Below the pieces are notes generated by a model. It was not told the DNA's origin. It was given only the letters and a program-made list of their open reading frames with translations, and searched no databases. Positions 7,784-15,368 of a DNA stretch of 16,548 nucleotides are shown here, in pieces. How positions within the stretch are numbered: position 1 is the first letter of the stretch; every line of letters starts with the position of its first letter. Origin of the DNA: Butyriboletus loyo. Taxonomy: Eukaryota > Basidiomycota > Agaricomycetes > Boletales > Boletaceae. Position numbers and translations under genes: made by a program. Location: assembly GCA_038093515.1 (NCBI GenBank), contig JBBPSI010000389.1:1-16548 (forward strand), written 5' to 3'.

Positions 7784-8232
7784 ACGACCTCCGCACAGGG
7801 AAACACTATATTCCCACCTTCTCTTCCTCCTCCAAGCCCGCGCCCCACCGAAGGGACCCTAACGCCATGGACGTAGACGCAGTCTGACTTACTCCTGTAC
7901 AACGTGCGGAGTACATGAAGCAGAACAAGTGCTTCATTTGCCACCAAGTCGGCTGCCGATCAACCAACCATCCTCGTCCCCCTCGCAACGGGCAGAACCC
8001 TCGAGGACCACCCTCTCGTCCCCCTCGCAACCCTCAGCGCACACGCGCCGCCGTCGTCACGCAACCAGAGTCCAAGCCCTCCCCACTCGTCGACTACCTG
8101 TCCGAGTTGAAAGGTCGAGGCACCCAACAAGAAGACGTCTTGAATGTCCTCAAGGCATGCTTCAACGAAGATGAAGAAAAGCTGCCCGTCGCAGCAACCA
8201 AGGTGGCCGAAGAATGGCCAAAGGATTTTTAG
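7784..8232 (+). pseudogene. Element D: C-terminal gag fragment with variant zinc knuckle
   Basis: The frame is open right from the LTR junction (DLRTGKHYIPTFSSSS...), passes PNAMDVDAV, meets TGA at 7885-7887 and continues in the same frame (LTPVQRAEYMKQNK) to TAG at 8230-8232. A zinc-binding knuckle follows the break: C7930, C7939, C7954, H7969, spacing C-x2-C-x4-C-x4-H. That is CCCH order, not the usual CCHC. A proline/arginine-rich stretch follows, then YLSELKGRG...E, a helical motif shared with the gag-like part of element B. The TGA sits where CGA (Arg) would fit. The capsid part is missing on the left. In the living element this protein coats the RNA genome; here it is truncated and interrupted. 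Confidence 0.75.
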
Positions 8233-11200
8233 AAGAGAGGGAAGTTTCGACGTCTTCGCCTCTCCATGTAATCGCCCCTGTAGTATTATCAAATCCCAAT
8301 GCGCAATCAATCCGAGTTCCAGTATCGTTATTCGCGCATGAAGGGGGACAAATCGTCGACACATTCGCCCTGGTGGACAGCGGCGCAAGCGGATGCTTCA
8401 TAGATCGTGATCTAGTGAAGCGAAAGAAACTGCCGATGGAACGGCTACCCAAACCACTTAGTGCCCAAAACGTGGACGGGTCAAACAACCAAGGAGGAGT
8501 CATACGACACAAGGTCACCATCTCCATCAGAATTGGAGAAACCGAGGAGGAACGGAGTTTCCTGGTCCTCAACATAGGAAGAGAAAACATGATCCTGGGA
8601 CTACCGTGGTTACGAGAAGCCAACCCGGTAATAGATTGGGCCACTGGCCATATCGATCTCCCAGATCAGATCAAGAAGCCCCGACACGACTCCCCTCGGG
8701 CAATCGCTCAGAGGTACCTGGTACGGTACCTTGACTTGGACCCAGACTCCAAGATCGCCAAGCTCTGGAAGAAGCGAGTAGACGCTTCAGCAAGGGAAGC
8801 TTACCCTGTCAGAAAGGCAACCATCGCCACTGAGATCGCCGCCCAGACCATCAAAGAGAAAGCAGTTCTCCCGACCCCGTTCAAATCCTTCGCAGATGTT
8901 TTTGACAAGAAAAACACTGAAGAGCTACCCCCATCCCGGTCGTTCGACCATGCCATCGACCTTGACAAAGACTTCGTTCCAAAAGTCGCCAAGGTCTACC
9001 CCTTGAACCCGAAAGAGTCGGAAGCATGTAAAGCATTCGTCGAGGAACACCTCAAGTCGGGAAAGATCACTCCCTCCAAGTCCCCTCAAGCCGCACCTTT
9101 CTTCTTTGTATCCAAGAAAGATGGCTCGCTACGCCCTTGTCAAGACTACCGGTACCTGAACTCCCACACGGTCAAGAATGCCTACCCTCTCCCTCTCATC
9201 TCCGACCTCGTCGATCGTCTCAAGGGATCGAAGATTTTCACCAAGATGGACATCCGCTGGGGATACAACAACGTCCTCATCAAACCGAACGACCGCTGGA
9301 AGGCGGCCTTCATCACTCCTCAAGGGCTGTTCGAGCCCACCGTGATGTTCTTTGGGCTTTGTAACTCCCCAGCCACGTTCCAGGCTCTGATGGACCACAT
9401 CTTCGGCGACCTCATGGCAGAGGGTTGGCTGATCATCTACATGGACGATCTCTTGATTCATTCTGCCACTACTGCGGAACACGAGGCCCGTACGATCCGC
9501 GTCCTGGAAAGGCTCAGAGAACACAAACTCTTCCTCAAACTCGAGAAGTGTTCGTTCGACGCCGAGGAAGTAGAGTACCTCGGGATGATGGTCCGAGAAG
9601 GGCAGGTCAAGATGGACCCCACCAAATTGAAAGCCATTCGCGAATGGAACCCCCCGACCTCGGTGAAGGCAGTCAGGTCCTTCATCGGGTTTTGCAATTT
9701 CTATCGCAGGTTTATACAGGACTTCTCTCATATCGCGAAGCCGCTGCACGACCTGACTAAGAAGAACTCCCCCTGGGCCTGGACCCCCGCCTGTGAAGCC
9801 GCATTCCAGGCAATAAAACAGTCGTTCTTAAGGCAGCCTGTCCTCTCCATGCCCGATGTCACGAAGCCGTTCGCTGTCATGACGGACGCCTCCCTCACTG
9901 CTACCGGAGCAGTGCTCATGCAAAAGGATGTCAATGGCGACCTACATCCTTGTGCTTACCTGTCAAAGACGCTCTCGCCCGCGGAGCGCAATTACGATAT
10001 CTATGATCGCGAGTTGCTCGCGGTCATTCACGCACTGGAAGAATGGCGACACTACCTGCGAGGTACTGGTCACCAAGTGGAGATTCTCACCGACCACAAG
10101 AATCTCACCTACTTTCGCCAACCCAACAAGCTGTCCCGCCGGCAAGCCCGCTGGCTCATGTTCCTGCAGGATTTTGACCTGCACTTCCACCACATCCCGG
10201 GTACTCAGATGGGCCCTGCTGATGCCCTGTCCCGACGAGACGATGTTGACACCTCCGCCGACAACCAGGAGGTCACCCTCCTCCCCGAAAACCTGTTCGC
10301 CAGAAAGATCGACGTCGCCCTCGCCGAAAAGATTGCCGCCTCCACCCCCAGCGACCCTATGATCAAACGGTGCATGCAGGCTCTTTACGAAGACTCTCCC
10401 CTCTTCCCCAAAATGAATGCTGGGGATTGGGACTTCGACGGAAAAGAGTTGTATTTCCGCAAGAAGCGATATATCCCCGAGGCTGCACGTGTCGACCTCA
10501 TCCGATCCCTACACGAGAGTCCCGCTGGCGGTCACGGTGGCATCTTCCGCACCCAGAACCTGGTGCAACGGGATTATTGGTGGCCAGGCATGGCTAATCT
10601 GGTCCGCCGCTTCGTCTCTGGCTGCGCCGTATGTCAGGCGCATAAGGTTAATACTCACCCCACCGTGCCCCCTCTCACCCCTCTGGCCAGCGTGGCCTCT
10701 CGTCCTTTTGAACAGGTCTCGGTCGACCTCATCACCGGCCTTCCTCCCTCTTTGGGTTATGATTCAGTCATGGTCGTGGTAGACCATGGGCTTACGAAGG
10801 GGGTAATTTATTCCCCTTGCAACAAAGACATCGACGCAGCAGGAGTCGCCAAGTTATTTTTCAAAACCGTCTTCCTTCGATTTGGCCTACACTCCCGCTG
10901 CATCTCAGACAGAGGCCCTCAATTCGCATCCGCCTTCGCTAGAGAACTCGCAAGACTCCTCGATTACGACCTCGCCCTCTCCTCCGCATATCACCCACAG
11001 ACCGATGGTGAAACAGAACGAGTCAACCAGGAACTGGAAACGTATCTCCGGATCTTCTGTGATGGTCACCCGGAACGATGGGCCGAACTCCTCCCTATGG
11101 CCGAATTCTCTCACAATTCCATGACCCATTCGTCAACCAACGTGACCCCCTTCTCCCTGATGGTCGGGTATGAGCCGAGGTCTTATCCTCCAATCGGAAA

Positions 11201-11774
11201 GACTTTCCTCCCCGCCCTCGAGTCCAGACTCTCGGAACTCACGGGAGCCCGAACGGAGGCCCTAGAAGCCCACGAGAAGGCACGGCGATTGATGAAGGAA
11301 CGGATCTCGTCCAAGTTCCGCCCATGGAAGACAGGAGATAAGGTTTGGCTCGAAGGGCGCAACCTTCGACTCAGGTACCCGTCGAAGAAGCTCGCCCCAA
11401 GACGGGAAGGACCATTCGAGATCGCACAGGTTATCTCCCCTGTGGCGTACAGACTCCGATTACCGCCGACCTGGAAGATCCATGACGTCTTCCATGCGTC
11501 ATTGCTGACTCCTTATCGCGAAACTGCGGAGCATGGTCCGAATTTCACAAACCCTCCACCGGAAGAAATAGACGGAGATGAAGAGTACGAGATCGATCGG
11601 ATCTTGTCCCATCGCGGCTCGAAGGGACGCCGTCAATTCCTTGTGTCCTGGAAAGGGTATTCCGCAGCGGAGAACACCTGGGAACCAAACGGGAACCTGG
11701 TCCATGCGCAGGCCTTGCTCAAGGCTTATAAGCTGCGCCACCCGAAGGACTTTCCCTCCCCATCTTCGCAGTAA
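8214..11774 (+). CDS. Element D: pol polyprotein (protease, RT, RNase H, integrase, chromodomain)
   Basis: An intact frame of 1,186 codons starts at ATG 8214, 19 nt before the gag stop and in the -1 frame relative to gag. Domains: aspartic protease DSGASG (55-60); reverse transcriptase with FFFVSKKDGSLRPCQDYR, FGLCNSPATFQ and YMDD (409-412); RNase H D558 in TDASL plus DRELLAVIHALEEW and LTDHKNLTYF; integrase zinc region LHESPAGGHGG...GCAVC, then D838, D899 and E935 with 35-residue spacing; chromodomain from about 1124 (EYEIDRIL, FLVSWKGY, NTWEPNGNL). All catalytic residues are present and no stop interrupts, so pol looks capable of encoding active enzymes. It resembles element B's pol along the whole length, with most change at third codon positions. 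It ends 8 nt before the next ORF. Confidence 0.95.
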   Translation: MAKGFLEEREVSTSSPLHVIAPVVLSNPNAQSIRVPVSLFAHEGGQIVDTFALVDSGASGCFIDRDLVKRKKLPMERLPKPLSAQNVDGSNNQGGVIRHKVTISIRIGETEEERSFLVLNIGRENMILGLPWLREANPVIDWATGHIDLPDQIKKPRHDSPRAIAQRYLVRYLDLDPDSKIAKLWKKRVDASAREAYPVRKATIATEIAAQTIKEKAVLPTPFKSFADVFDKKNTEELPPSRSFDHAIDLDKDFVPKVAKVYPLNPKESEACKAFVEEHLKSGKITPSKSPQAAPFFFVSKKDGSLRPCQDYRYLNSHTVKNAYPLPLISDLVDRLKGSKIFTKMDIRWGYNNVLIKPNDRWKAAFITPQGLFEPTVMFFGLCNSPATFQALMDHIFGDLMAEGWLIIYMDDLLIHSATTAEHEARTIRVLERLREHKLFLKLEKCSFDAEEVEYLGMMVREGQVKMDPTKLKAIREWNPPTSVKAVRSFIGFCNFYRRFIQDFSHIAKPLHDLTKKNSPWAWTPACEAAFQAIKQSFLRQPVLSMPDVTKPFAVMTDASLTATGAVLMQKDVNGDLHPCAYLSKTLSPAERNYDIYDRELLAVIHALEEWRHYLRGTGHQVEILTDHKNLTYFRQPNKLSRRQARWLMFLQDFDLHFHHIPGTQMGPADALSRRDDVDTSADNQEVTLLPENLFARKIDVALAEKIAASTPSDPMIKRCMQALYEDSPLFPKMNAGDWDFDGKELYFRKKRYIPEAARVDLIRSLHESPAGGHGGIFRTQNLVQRDYWWPGMANLVRRFVSGCAVCQAHKVNTHPTVPPLTPLASVASRPFEQVSVDLITGLPPSLGYDSVMVVVDHGLTKGVIYSPCNKDIDAAGVAKLFFKTVFLRFGLHSRCISDRGPQFASAFARELARLLDYDLALSSAYHPQTDGETERVNQELETYLRIFCDGHPERWAELLPMAEFSHNSMTHSSTNVTPFSLMVGYEPRSYPPIGKTFLPALESRLSELTGARTEALEAHEKARRLMKERISSKFRPWKTGDKVWLEGRNLRLRYPSKKLAPRREGPFEIAQVISPVAYRLRLPPTWKIHDVFHASLLTPYRETAEHGPNFTNPPPEEIDGDEEYEIDRILSHRGSKGRRQFLVSWKGYSAAENTWEPNGNLVHAQALLKAYKLRHPKDFPSPSSQ
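8226..8232 (+). other. Possible -1 frameshift site at the gag stop of element D
   Basis: In the gag frame the end reads AAG GAT TTT TAG. Pol lies in the -1 frame and reads TTA GAA across the same place. Five T residues before the stop would let a peptidyl-tRNA-Phe slip back one base from TTT onto TTT while the stop waits in the A site. It is not a canonical X-XXY-YYZ heptamer, since the preceding codon GAT cannot re-pair well. The alternative is independent initiation at pol ATG 8214, 19 nt inside gag. Confidence 0.4.
10796..10807 (+). promoter_or_regulatory. Candidate central polypurine tract in integrase of element D
   Basis: GAAGGGGGTAAT repeats exactly the 3' polypurine tract and first LTR base of the same element (13071-13082). 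Both are also preceded by ACCATGG within about 12 nt. The site falls in codons for LTKGVI of integrase, and element B carries the identical 12-mer at the same codon position. It is a plausible second plus-strand primer site; the encoded residues may also limit variation. Confidence 0.45.
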
Positions 11775-11782
11775 ACTCGAAA

Positions 11783-13030
11783 ATGGCCATTCCTCCCACT
11801 GAGAACAACGCCTCTTCCGCCGCTGACAACAATGAAAACCTCCCTCTTCCGCCTCAACCCCCAGTCCGTTCTTCCCGCCTTCCAGTGTCCTCCCGCCGTG
11901 TGCTGTACGCCGCCGTTTTAGAAAATCCCGTCGCCACCTACGCCTTGGAGCAGCGTATGGACTTCACCGGGGACTATGTCCTCCGTACACTCGCTTCCCT
12001 CTACCGCTCCTACGCCCTCGCCCGCACCGTCCATACCCGTCTGTGCCCAGACAACCAACCGCCCGTCTATGCCGCCGCCCTTGAGTCCTCCTTGATGGAG
12101 GCTAGGGGCTACACCCTCGATATCCTCCACGCCGAAGGATTCGGCTACGTGGTCGATCAACTCCTGCCAGGTATTCTGGCCCCAGTCCTCTGTCCCATCC
12201 TCATCGCGCTTGCTCCTAGGGAGCGGCAATTCTACCTTCACTCCGCTGACCGCATCGGCTGCCCCAATCCAGTGCCTCGTCCTCCCCCGGCAAGATCTCC
12301 TTCGCCACTACCTGTACCAGCGCCATCCACCCGGGAGTCTCCTGCAACCACGCTGGTAGCGGATTCGTCTCGTGAGACAACAGGGGAGTCCTTGGAGTCC
12401 TTTCGGACCGACGTCGATGAGCCCCAGGTCGCTCGTCGACACTCCCCCCTACCGCCTCATACAGTGCGTCGCCAACCTCGCCAGGCGTTACTCCAGGCCG
12501 GAGCTATCCCCGGGTCAGTCACCCTCACCGCTGCAGGACGAAGAATTGCCAACAGGGCCGTCCGCTCCGTCACCCCCCAACCGTCTACTCGACGTGGCAC
12601 CCCCGCCATCCAGCTCATCCCTCGTGTCACCTCCCCCGCCGCCGCAGCTGGTGGCTCTAATGACTCTTCGTACAGACCCCCGCCTCCCTACCTCCCCGGT
12701 CGGGGCACTCGTAATTCCCCTATCATCATCGACGACCGATCCCCTGGTCCCAGCCCGGGCCCTGCTCGACCTCGCCTCGTCCGCCCGCAGCTCTGCTTTG
12801 AGTGCGGGACCGTCGGTCACTTCCGCAGGGAATGCCCCAACTACACCTGCCCCTTCTGTCACCGGATCGCCCCTGGTCATATACAGGAGTTTTGTCCAGA
12901 GCGTGTCTGCGGCCTATGCGGGGCCGTTGGCCATATCGTCGCCAACTGCACATTCCGGGACGACGCGTGGGCGGACTTACCTGCCGACGACCCTTACGAC
13001 TACGACTTCAACGAGGGAGCGTCTCAATGA
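11783..13030 (+). CDS. Element D: additional ORF after pol, 415-aa protein with three zinc knuckles
   Basis: ATG 11783 lies 8 nt after the pol stop (TAA 11772-11774), in a different frame, with a favourable context (GAAAATGG). Residues 1-40 are proline/serine-rich. About 45-155 are mostly hydrophobic and helical (VLYAAVLENPVATYALEQRM..., YTLDILHAEGFGYVVDQLLP). About 160-335 are a Pro/Ser/Arg-rich linker. Then three knuckles follow: C338-C341-H346-C351 (CCHC), C356-C359-H366-C371 (longer x6 spacing) and C376-C379-H384-C389 (CCHC). The C-terminus is acidic (DDAWADLPADDPYDYD). The layout, a helical domain then a basic linker then knuckles, resembles a Gag or nucleocapsid protein, but it sits where env would be. 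I do not recognise a family. Translation could be by reinitiation after pol or from a separate message. It belongs to the element because the polypurine tract and LTR follow 35-51 nt later. Confidence 0.8.
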   Translation: MAIPPTENNASSAADNNENLPLPPQPPVRSSRLPVSSRRVLYAAVLENPVATYALEQRMDFTGDYVLRTLASLYRSYALARTVHTRLCPDNQPPVYAAALESSLMEARGYTLDILHAEGFGYVVDQLLPGILAPVLCPILIALAPRERQFYLHSADRIGCPNPVPRPPPARSPSPLPVPAPSTRESPATTLVADSSRETTGESLESFRTDVDEPQVARRHSPLPPHTVRRQPRQALLQAGAIPGSVTLTAAGRRIANRAVRSVTPQPSTRRGTPAIQLIPRVTSPAAAAGGSNDSSYRPPPPYLPGRGTRNSPIIIDDRSPGPSPGPARPRLVRPQLCFECGTVGHFRRECPNYTCPFCHRIAPGHIQEFCPERVCGLCGAVGHIVANCTFRDDAWADLPADDPYDYDFNEGASQ

Positions 13031-13065
13031 AGGGAGTTTTCAAGTTGTGGAGTCGGAGTCTCCAC

Positions 13066-13081
13066 CATGGGAAGGGGGTAA
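13066..13081 (+). promoter_or_regulatory. 3' polypurine tract of element D
   Basis: CATGGGAAGGGGGTAA ends exactly where the LTR starts (TGTTACGG at 13082). It lies about 35 nt after the stop of the zinc-knuckle ORF, which places that ORF inside the element. It primes plus-strand DNA in this class of elements. Confidence 0.85.
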
Positions 13082-13508
13082 TGTTACGGTAGTGGTATAC
13101 TTTTTCCATCCACTACCTCTCGGACTACTTCACTCGCCTAGTCTTTTACTAGTGCCCTTTGAGCGGTACGAACCGCTCTAGCTTAGTCATCTTTTCTCGC
13201 ACACGGACGCGCTTTCTTTTGTACTCCAGAACTCTCTGGAATATTCCTTCCTCATTTGTAGTTTCCTTCTCGCGACTCGATTAGGAACTTGGTCTGTGCG
13301 CAGACCTCCAGTAGTATAAAGACCCAGTCTTCATACCATGTACAGTATCTAGTTCTACGCAGTTCACTGCTAGCAATTAGTTCGCTTCCAGACTCTTAGT
13401 GTGCGCACTAAGACATAGTCTGAGACTTCTCCCAGAATCGTCTCCCGAGTCCTGCGGCTACTCCAGAGTGCCGCCTAGTCGTTCTAGTTGTTAGCGCCCA
13501 GCGTAACA
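13082..13508 (+). repeat. LTR of family A, 3' LTR of element D
   Basis: This 427-bp repeat runs from TGTTACGG to GCGTAACA and matches the inverted copy at 1-425. The core promoter holds a GGTCTG-TGCG-CAGACC inverted repeat (13291-13306) and TATAAA at 13315-13320. A second inverted repeat, GAGCGGT/ACCGCTC, lies at 13161-13178 in U3. The right side joins minus-strand coding sequence; the first five flanking bases are CAGCA, and the matching left duplicate should lie outside this window. Confidence 0.92.
13389..13422 (+). other. Conserved stem-loop in R/U5 of LTR family A
   Basis: CAGACT and AGTCTG enclose CTTAGTG-TGCG-CACTAAG, giving a stem of about 13 pairs with a small bulge. The inverted copy keeps the same hairpin at 83-117, where the inner 18 bases (94-111) form a perfect palindrome. 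The stem arms agree in both copies although the LTRs differ by about 15%. It lies downstream of the TATA box and so would be in the RNA leader. A self-complementary loop suits RNA dimerisation, but that role is inference. Confidence 0.5.
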
Positions 13509-13938
13509 CAGCACATATCGCTTCAAATTCCTCAAATCGTATGTTGGGAAACCAGTGTGGATTATATATTTTTCCACTAGAGAATTTTACATTAAAATCA
13601 GAGTGCGAAACATAAATGGAAGGAGAAATTTGTCCGTATGGGAGGAGAACTTGTGCGTAATCCTCCGGTATGGTATACATGTGAAGAAAGGTAAGTGTAT
13701 TTCTAGATAGGAGCGGACCTTGCTTGAGCCTGATGTCTCTGACGTAGAGAGGTCCTGATAGGACCGATGAGGGTGAGGTCTCATGTGGCTCGCAGCTGGC
13801 TAGGTCCACGTTGGTGATTAGGAGGCGAAAGTCGTCCCAGAACTCTATGTTCTGCAGGAGTTCGACTTCTTCATCTTCCTCTAGTCTCAACTCCGATCTC
13901 CCGGTATTCGCGATGATTGCTTCGATCTGACTCTTCAC
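13509..13938 (-). pseudogene. Unrecognised reading frame truncated by element D (second part of a hypothetical gene)
   Basis: The minus-strand frame starts at codon 13938 (GTG; there is no good ATG) and gives about 143 residues before it meets the element D LTR at 13508. It then runs on meaninglessly through LTR sequence to a stop at 13408. The visible protein has an acidic helix near the start (LRLEEDEEVELLQNIEFW), then a mixed globular part (PLYVRDIRLKQGPLLSRNTL, YAQVLLPYGQISPSIYV, NPHWFPNIRF). It probably continues the frame at 13961-14839, which ends 22 nt upstream in another phase, so the pair looks like one gene with a frameshift. No family was recognised, and its true 3' end is not in the window. 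Confidence 0.5.
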
Positions 13939-13960
13939 GGTTTCTAAGATTCATTTGGAG

Positions 13961-14839
13961 TCATCTGAGATCTCGTTGTAGGTGTCGGACATTTTGTTCC
14001 AAGTCTTCAGCGATGTCTTGCTGCTCTGCAGCGAGTTCGTGAGCAAACTTGAACAAAAGATTTGAAGCGTCAATTTCAATGCGATTTTTGCGGAAGAAAG
14101 GGTGGAGCTGGTGGAACCTCGTCCTCCAAATCCTATCCTGGATCTCATTCCACCTCCTGCGTGTCGGTACGTCCCAATTTCTAAAATGTTCTTCGCCAAC
14201 TTCAAAGAACTCTGCTGGCCGCCTGGAATAGTCATAGGCTTTGATGTGCCCATGATCATCAACAGTTGGATAGTTCCTGTTGAATAAAGACGAGTCTTGC
14301 GCTGCAAGAGTCGTGTTCCAGAGCGTGTCCTTGTCGAATCCTTTGAAAGGAGACGATCTATCGTAGAAAGGGACTAGACGTTCCTTCATTTCATCCAGAG
14401 TTGGGTATTGGGATCGACAAAACATTTCGAAGCCGTGGTTGTGAAGGAGGACGTCGGGAGTAGCATCGTAGGAGGGGGTGAGAATAGGAAAGCCTGCATT
14501 CTCATAGATTGAGTGCAGGGATTCGTAATAGAATGAATGAGATCGTATGTATTCGACCTTGCGACAGTGGTGGTGACCTTCCTCATCGATCCAGTCGATG
14601 GGTTTGAGGGGACCAACCTCCGAAGATCGGATCTGAGTTTCGGAAGCGATTCTGTGGGAAAAAACAACAGAGGGGGTTGGAACCGATCGATCAATTACGA
14701 GGTTCGGGATGAGGAGGTCGTCGGTGTCGTTGGGGTCGAGACCTTCTAGCTCCTCTGGTAGGAGGCTCAGGATTTGCTGTTCTGTCTTGACGACAAACGA
14801 GCTCGTTGGTTCCATCTGGCCTGGGAATGATGGTAACAT
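13961..14839 (-). CDS. Hypothetical protein, about 292 aa, of the minus-strand unit
   Basis: The open frame extends upstream to codon 14935, but its first 21 codons lie inside solo LTR F, so the usable start is ATG 14839 (MLPSFPGQMEPTSS) or the next ATG at 14812. Composition is that of a real soluble protein: an acidic leucine-rich N-terminus (ILSLLPEELEGLDPNDTDDL), a His/Cys-containing stretch (DEEGHHHCRKVEYIRSHSFYY), several aromatic-rich segments (PTLDEMKERLVPFYDRSSP, RRPAEFFEVGEEHFRNWDVP) and an arginine/tryptophan segment (RRRWNEIQDRIWRTRFHQ). The end is coiled-coil-like (ELAAEQQDIAEDLEQNVRHLQRD). It then stops at 13961, just before the next frame in the +1 phase. I looked for an intron joining the two and found none with a usable donor in phase. 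No family recognised. It may be an element-encoded protein of unit E or a host gene remnant. Confidence 0.55.
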   Translation of the reverse strand: MLPSFPGQMEPTSSFVVKTEQQILSLLPEELEGLDPNDTDDLLIPNLVIDRSVPTPSVVFSHRIASETQIRSSEVGPLKPIDWIDEEGHHHCRKVEYIRSHSFYYESLHSIYENAGFPILTPSYDATPDVLLHNHGFEMFCRSQYPTLDEMKERLVPFYDRSSPFKGFDKDTLWNTTLAAQDSSLFNRNYPTVDDHGHIKAYDYSRRPAEFFEVGEEHFRNWDVPTRRRWNEIQDRIWRTRFHQLHPFFRKNRIEIDASNLLFKFAHELAAEQQDIAEDLEQNVRHLQRDLR

Positions 14840-14872
14840 CGTCGGGTAGACGATGGATTCCTCGGTCAGCAG

Positions 14873-15368
14873 TGTTATAATCGTATCTCTTATAACTATC
14901 TTTTGCGTTTGGACTTCATCATATTTCTCTTTCAAAGGTCACGTGACTTTGCGCACGTGATCGTGGGATTATACATGTGATCACAGGCTGACTAAGCATA
15001 TGATGTCATGGTCCAGACTGGCCCAGACTCTATGACGTCACGCCTCATGTATTTAATCTCCGTTTGCTTCTCTTCTTTTTGATCACCGTCGACTTCTATT
15101 TCTCATCATCGTCGACTCGTGACTTCTTCATATGTACATGTATAGTAACTAGTCTCACGCACTGCATGGTCTGTGCGCATTCCCCTGTAATATAAAAAGG
15201 CTCGTGGTTGCGGCTAGGATTCCCTAGCTTTAACCACTTGTCTTATTCGCTGGCAACAGTTGAGAGATTAAGGCCTGAGCTATCCTCATTATACCTCGCC
15301 AGTTACTGTGTATAGCTGCAACAGTTGCGGAACCCCGTGTGACTTGATAACATCGTTGTCTCGTAACA
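14873..15368 (+). mobile_element. Solo LTR (family F) with near-perfect 5-bp target duplication
   Basis: This 496-bp stretch runs from TGTTATAA to CGTAACA, so its ends are 5-bp inverted repeats TGTTA/TAACA. It is flanked by AGCAG (14868-14872) and AGCGG (15369-15373), a 5-bp duplication with one mismatch. It contains CACGTG boxes near 14939-14960, a TGACGTCA palindrome near 15032, the GGTCTGTGCGCA motif (15168-15179) and TATAAAAA at 15191-15198, in the same order as LTR families A and B. It is unlike them elsewhere, so it is another gypsy-type family. No internal region is attached, so it is the product of LTR-LTR recombination. It splits the minus-strand unit: the membrane-protein frame on its right and the hypothetical frame on its left both run into it. 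Confidence 0.75.

Larger units (their letters stand above)
7784..13508 (+). mobile_element. Element D: 5'-truncated Ty3/gypsy chromovirus with an extra 3' ORF and family-A LTR
   Basis: From left to right: the C-terminal part of gag, a full pol frame, a third ORF with three zinc knuckles, a polypurine tract and a 427-bp 3' LTR of family A. The 5' LTR, primer site and gag start are absent; LTR B2 occupies that side. The pol protein is close to that of element B throughout, yet the LTRs, the gag part and the 3' region differ, so the two share ancestry in pol but are different families. At its right end the LTR cuts the minus-strand frame at 13509-13938, so D was inserted into that unit. Confidence 0.85.

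Noticed and set aside
956..7788. A simple 5-bp target duplication for element B
   Set aside because: The flanks are GGGAG and ACGAC, which do not match.
12372..13181. A 269-codon plus-strand frame overlapping the zinc-knuckle ORF
   Set aside because: It is a Pro/Ser/Leu-rich shadow of the 11783-13030 ORF, runs into the LTR and has no recognisable motif; the overlapping frame has three zinc knuckles.
13939..14020. A short intron joining the two minus-strand hypothetical frames
   Set aside because: The only GT in range with suitable spacing (GTCCGA) is a poor donor and leaves the wrong phase before the TTAG acceptor.
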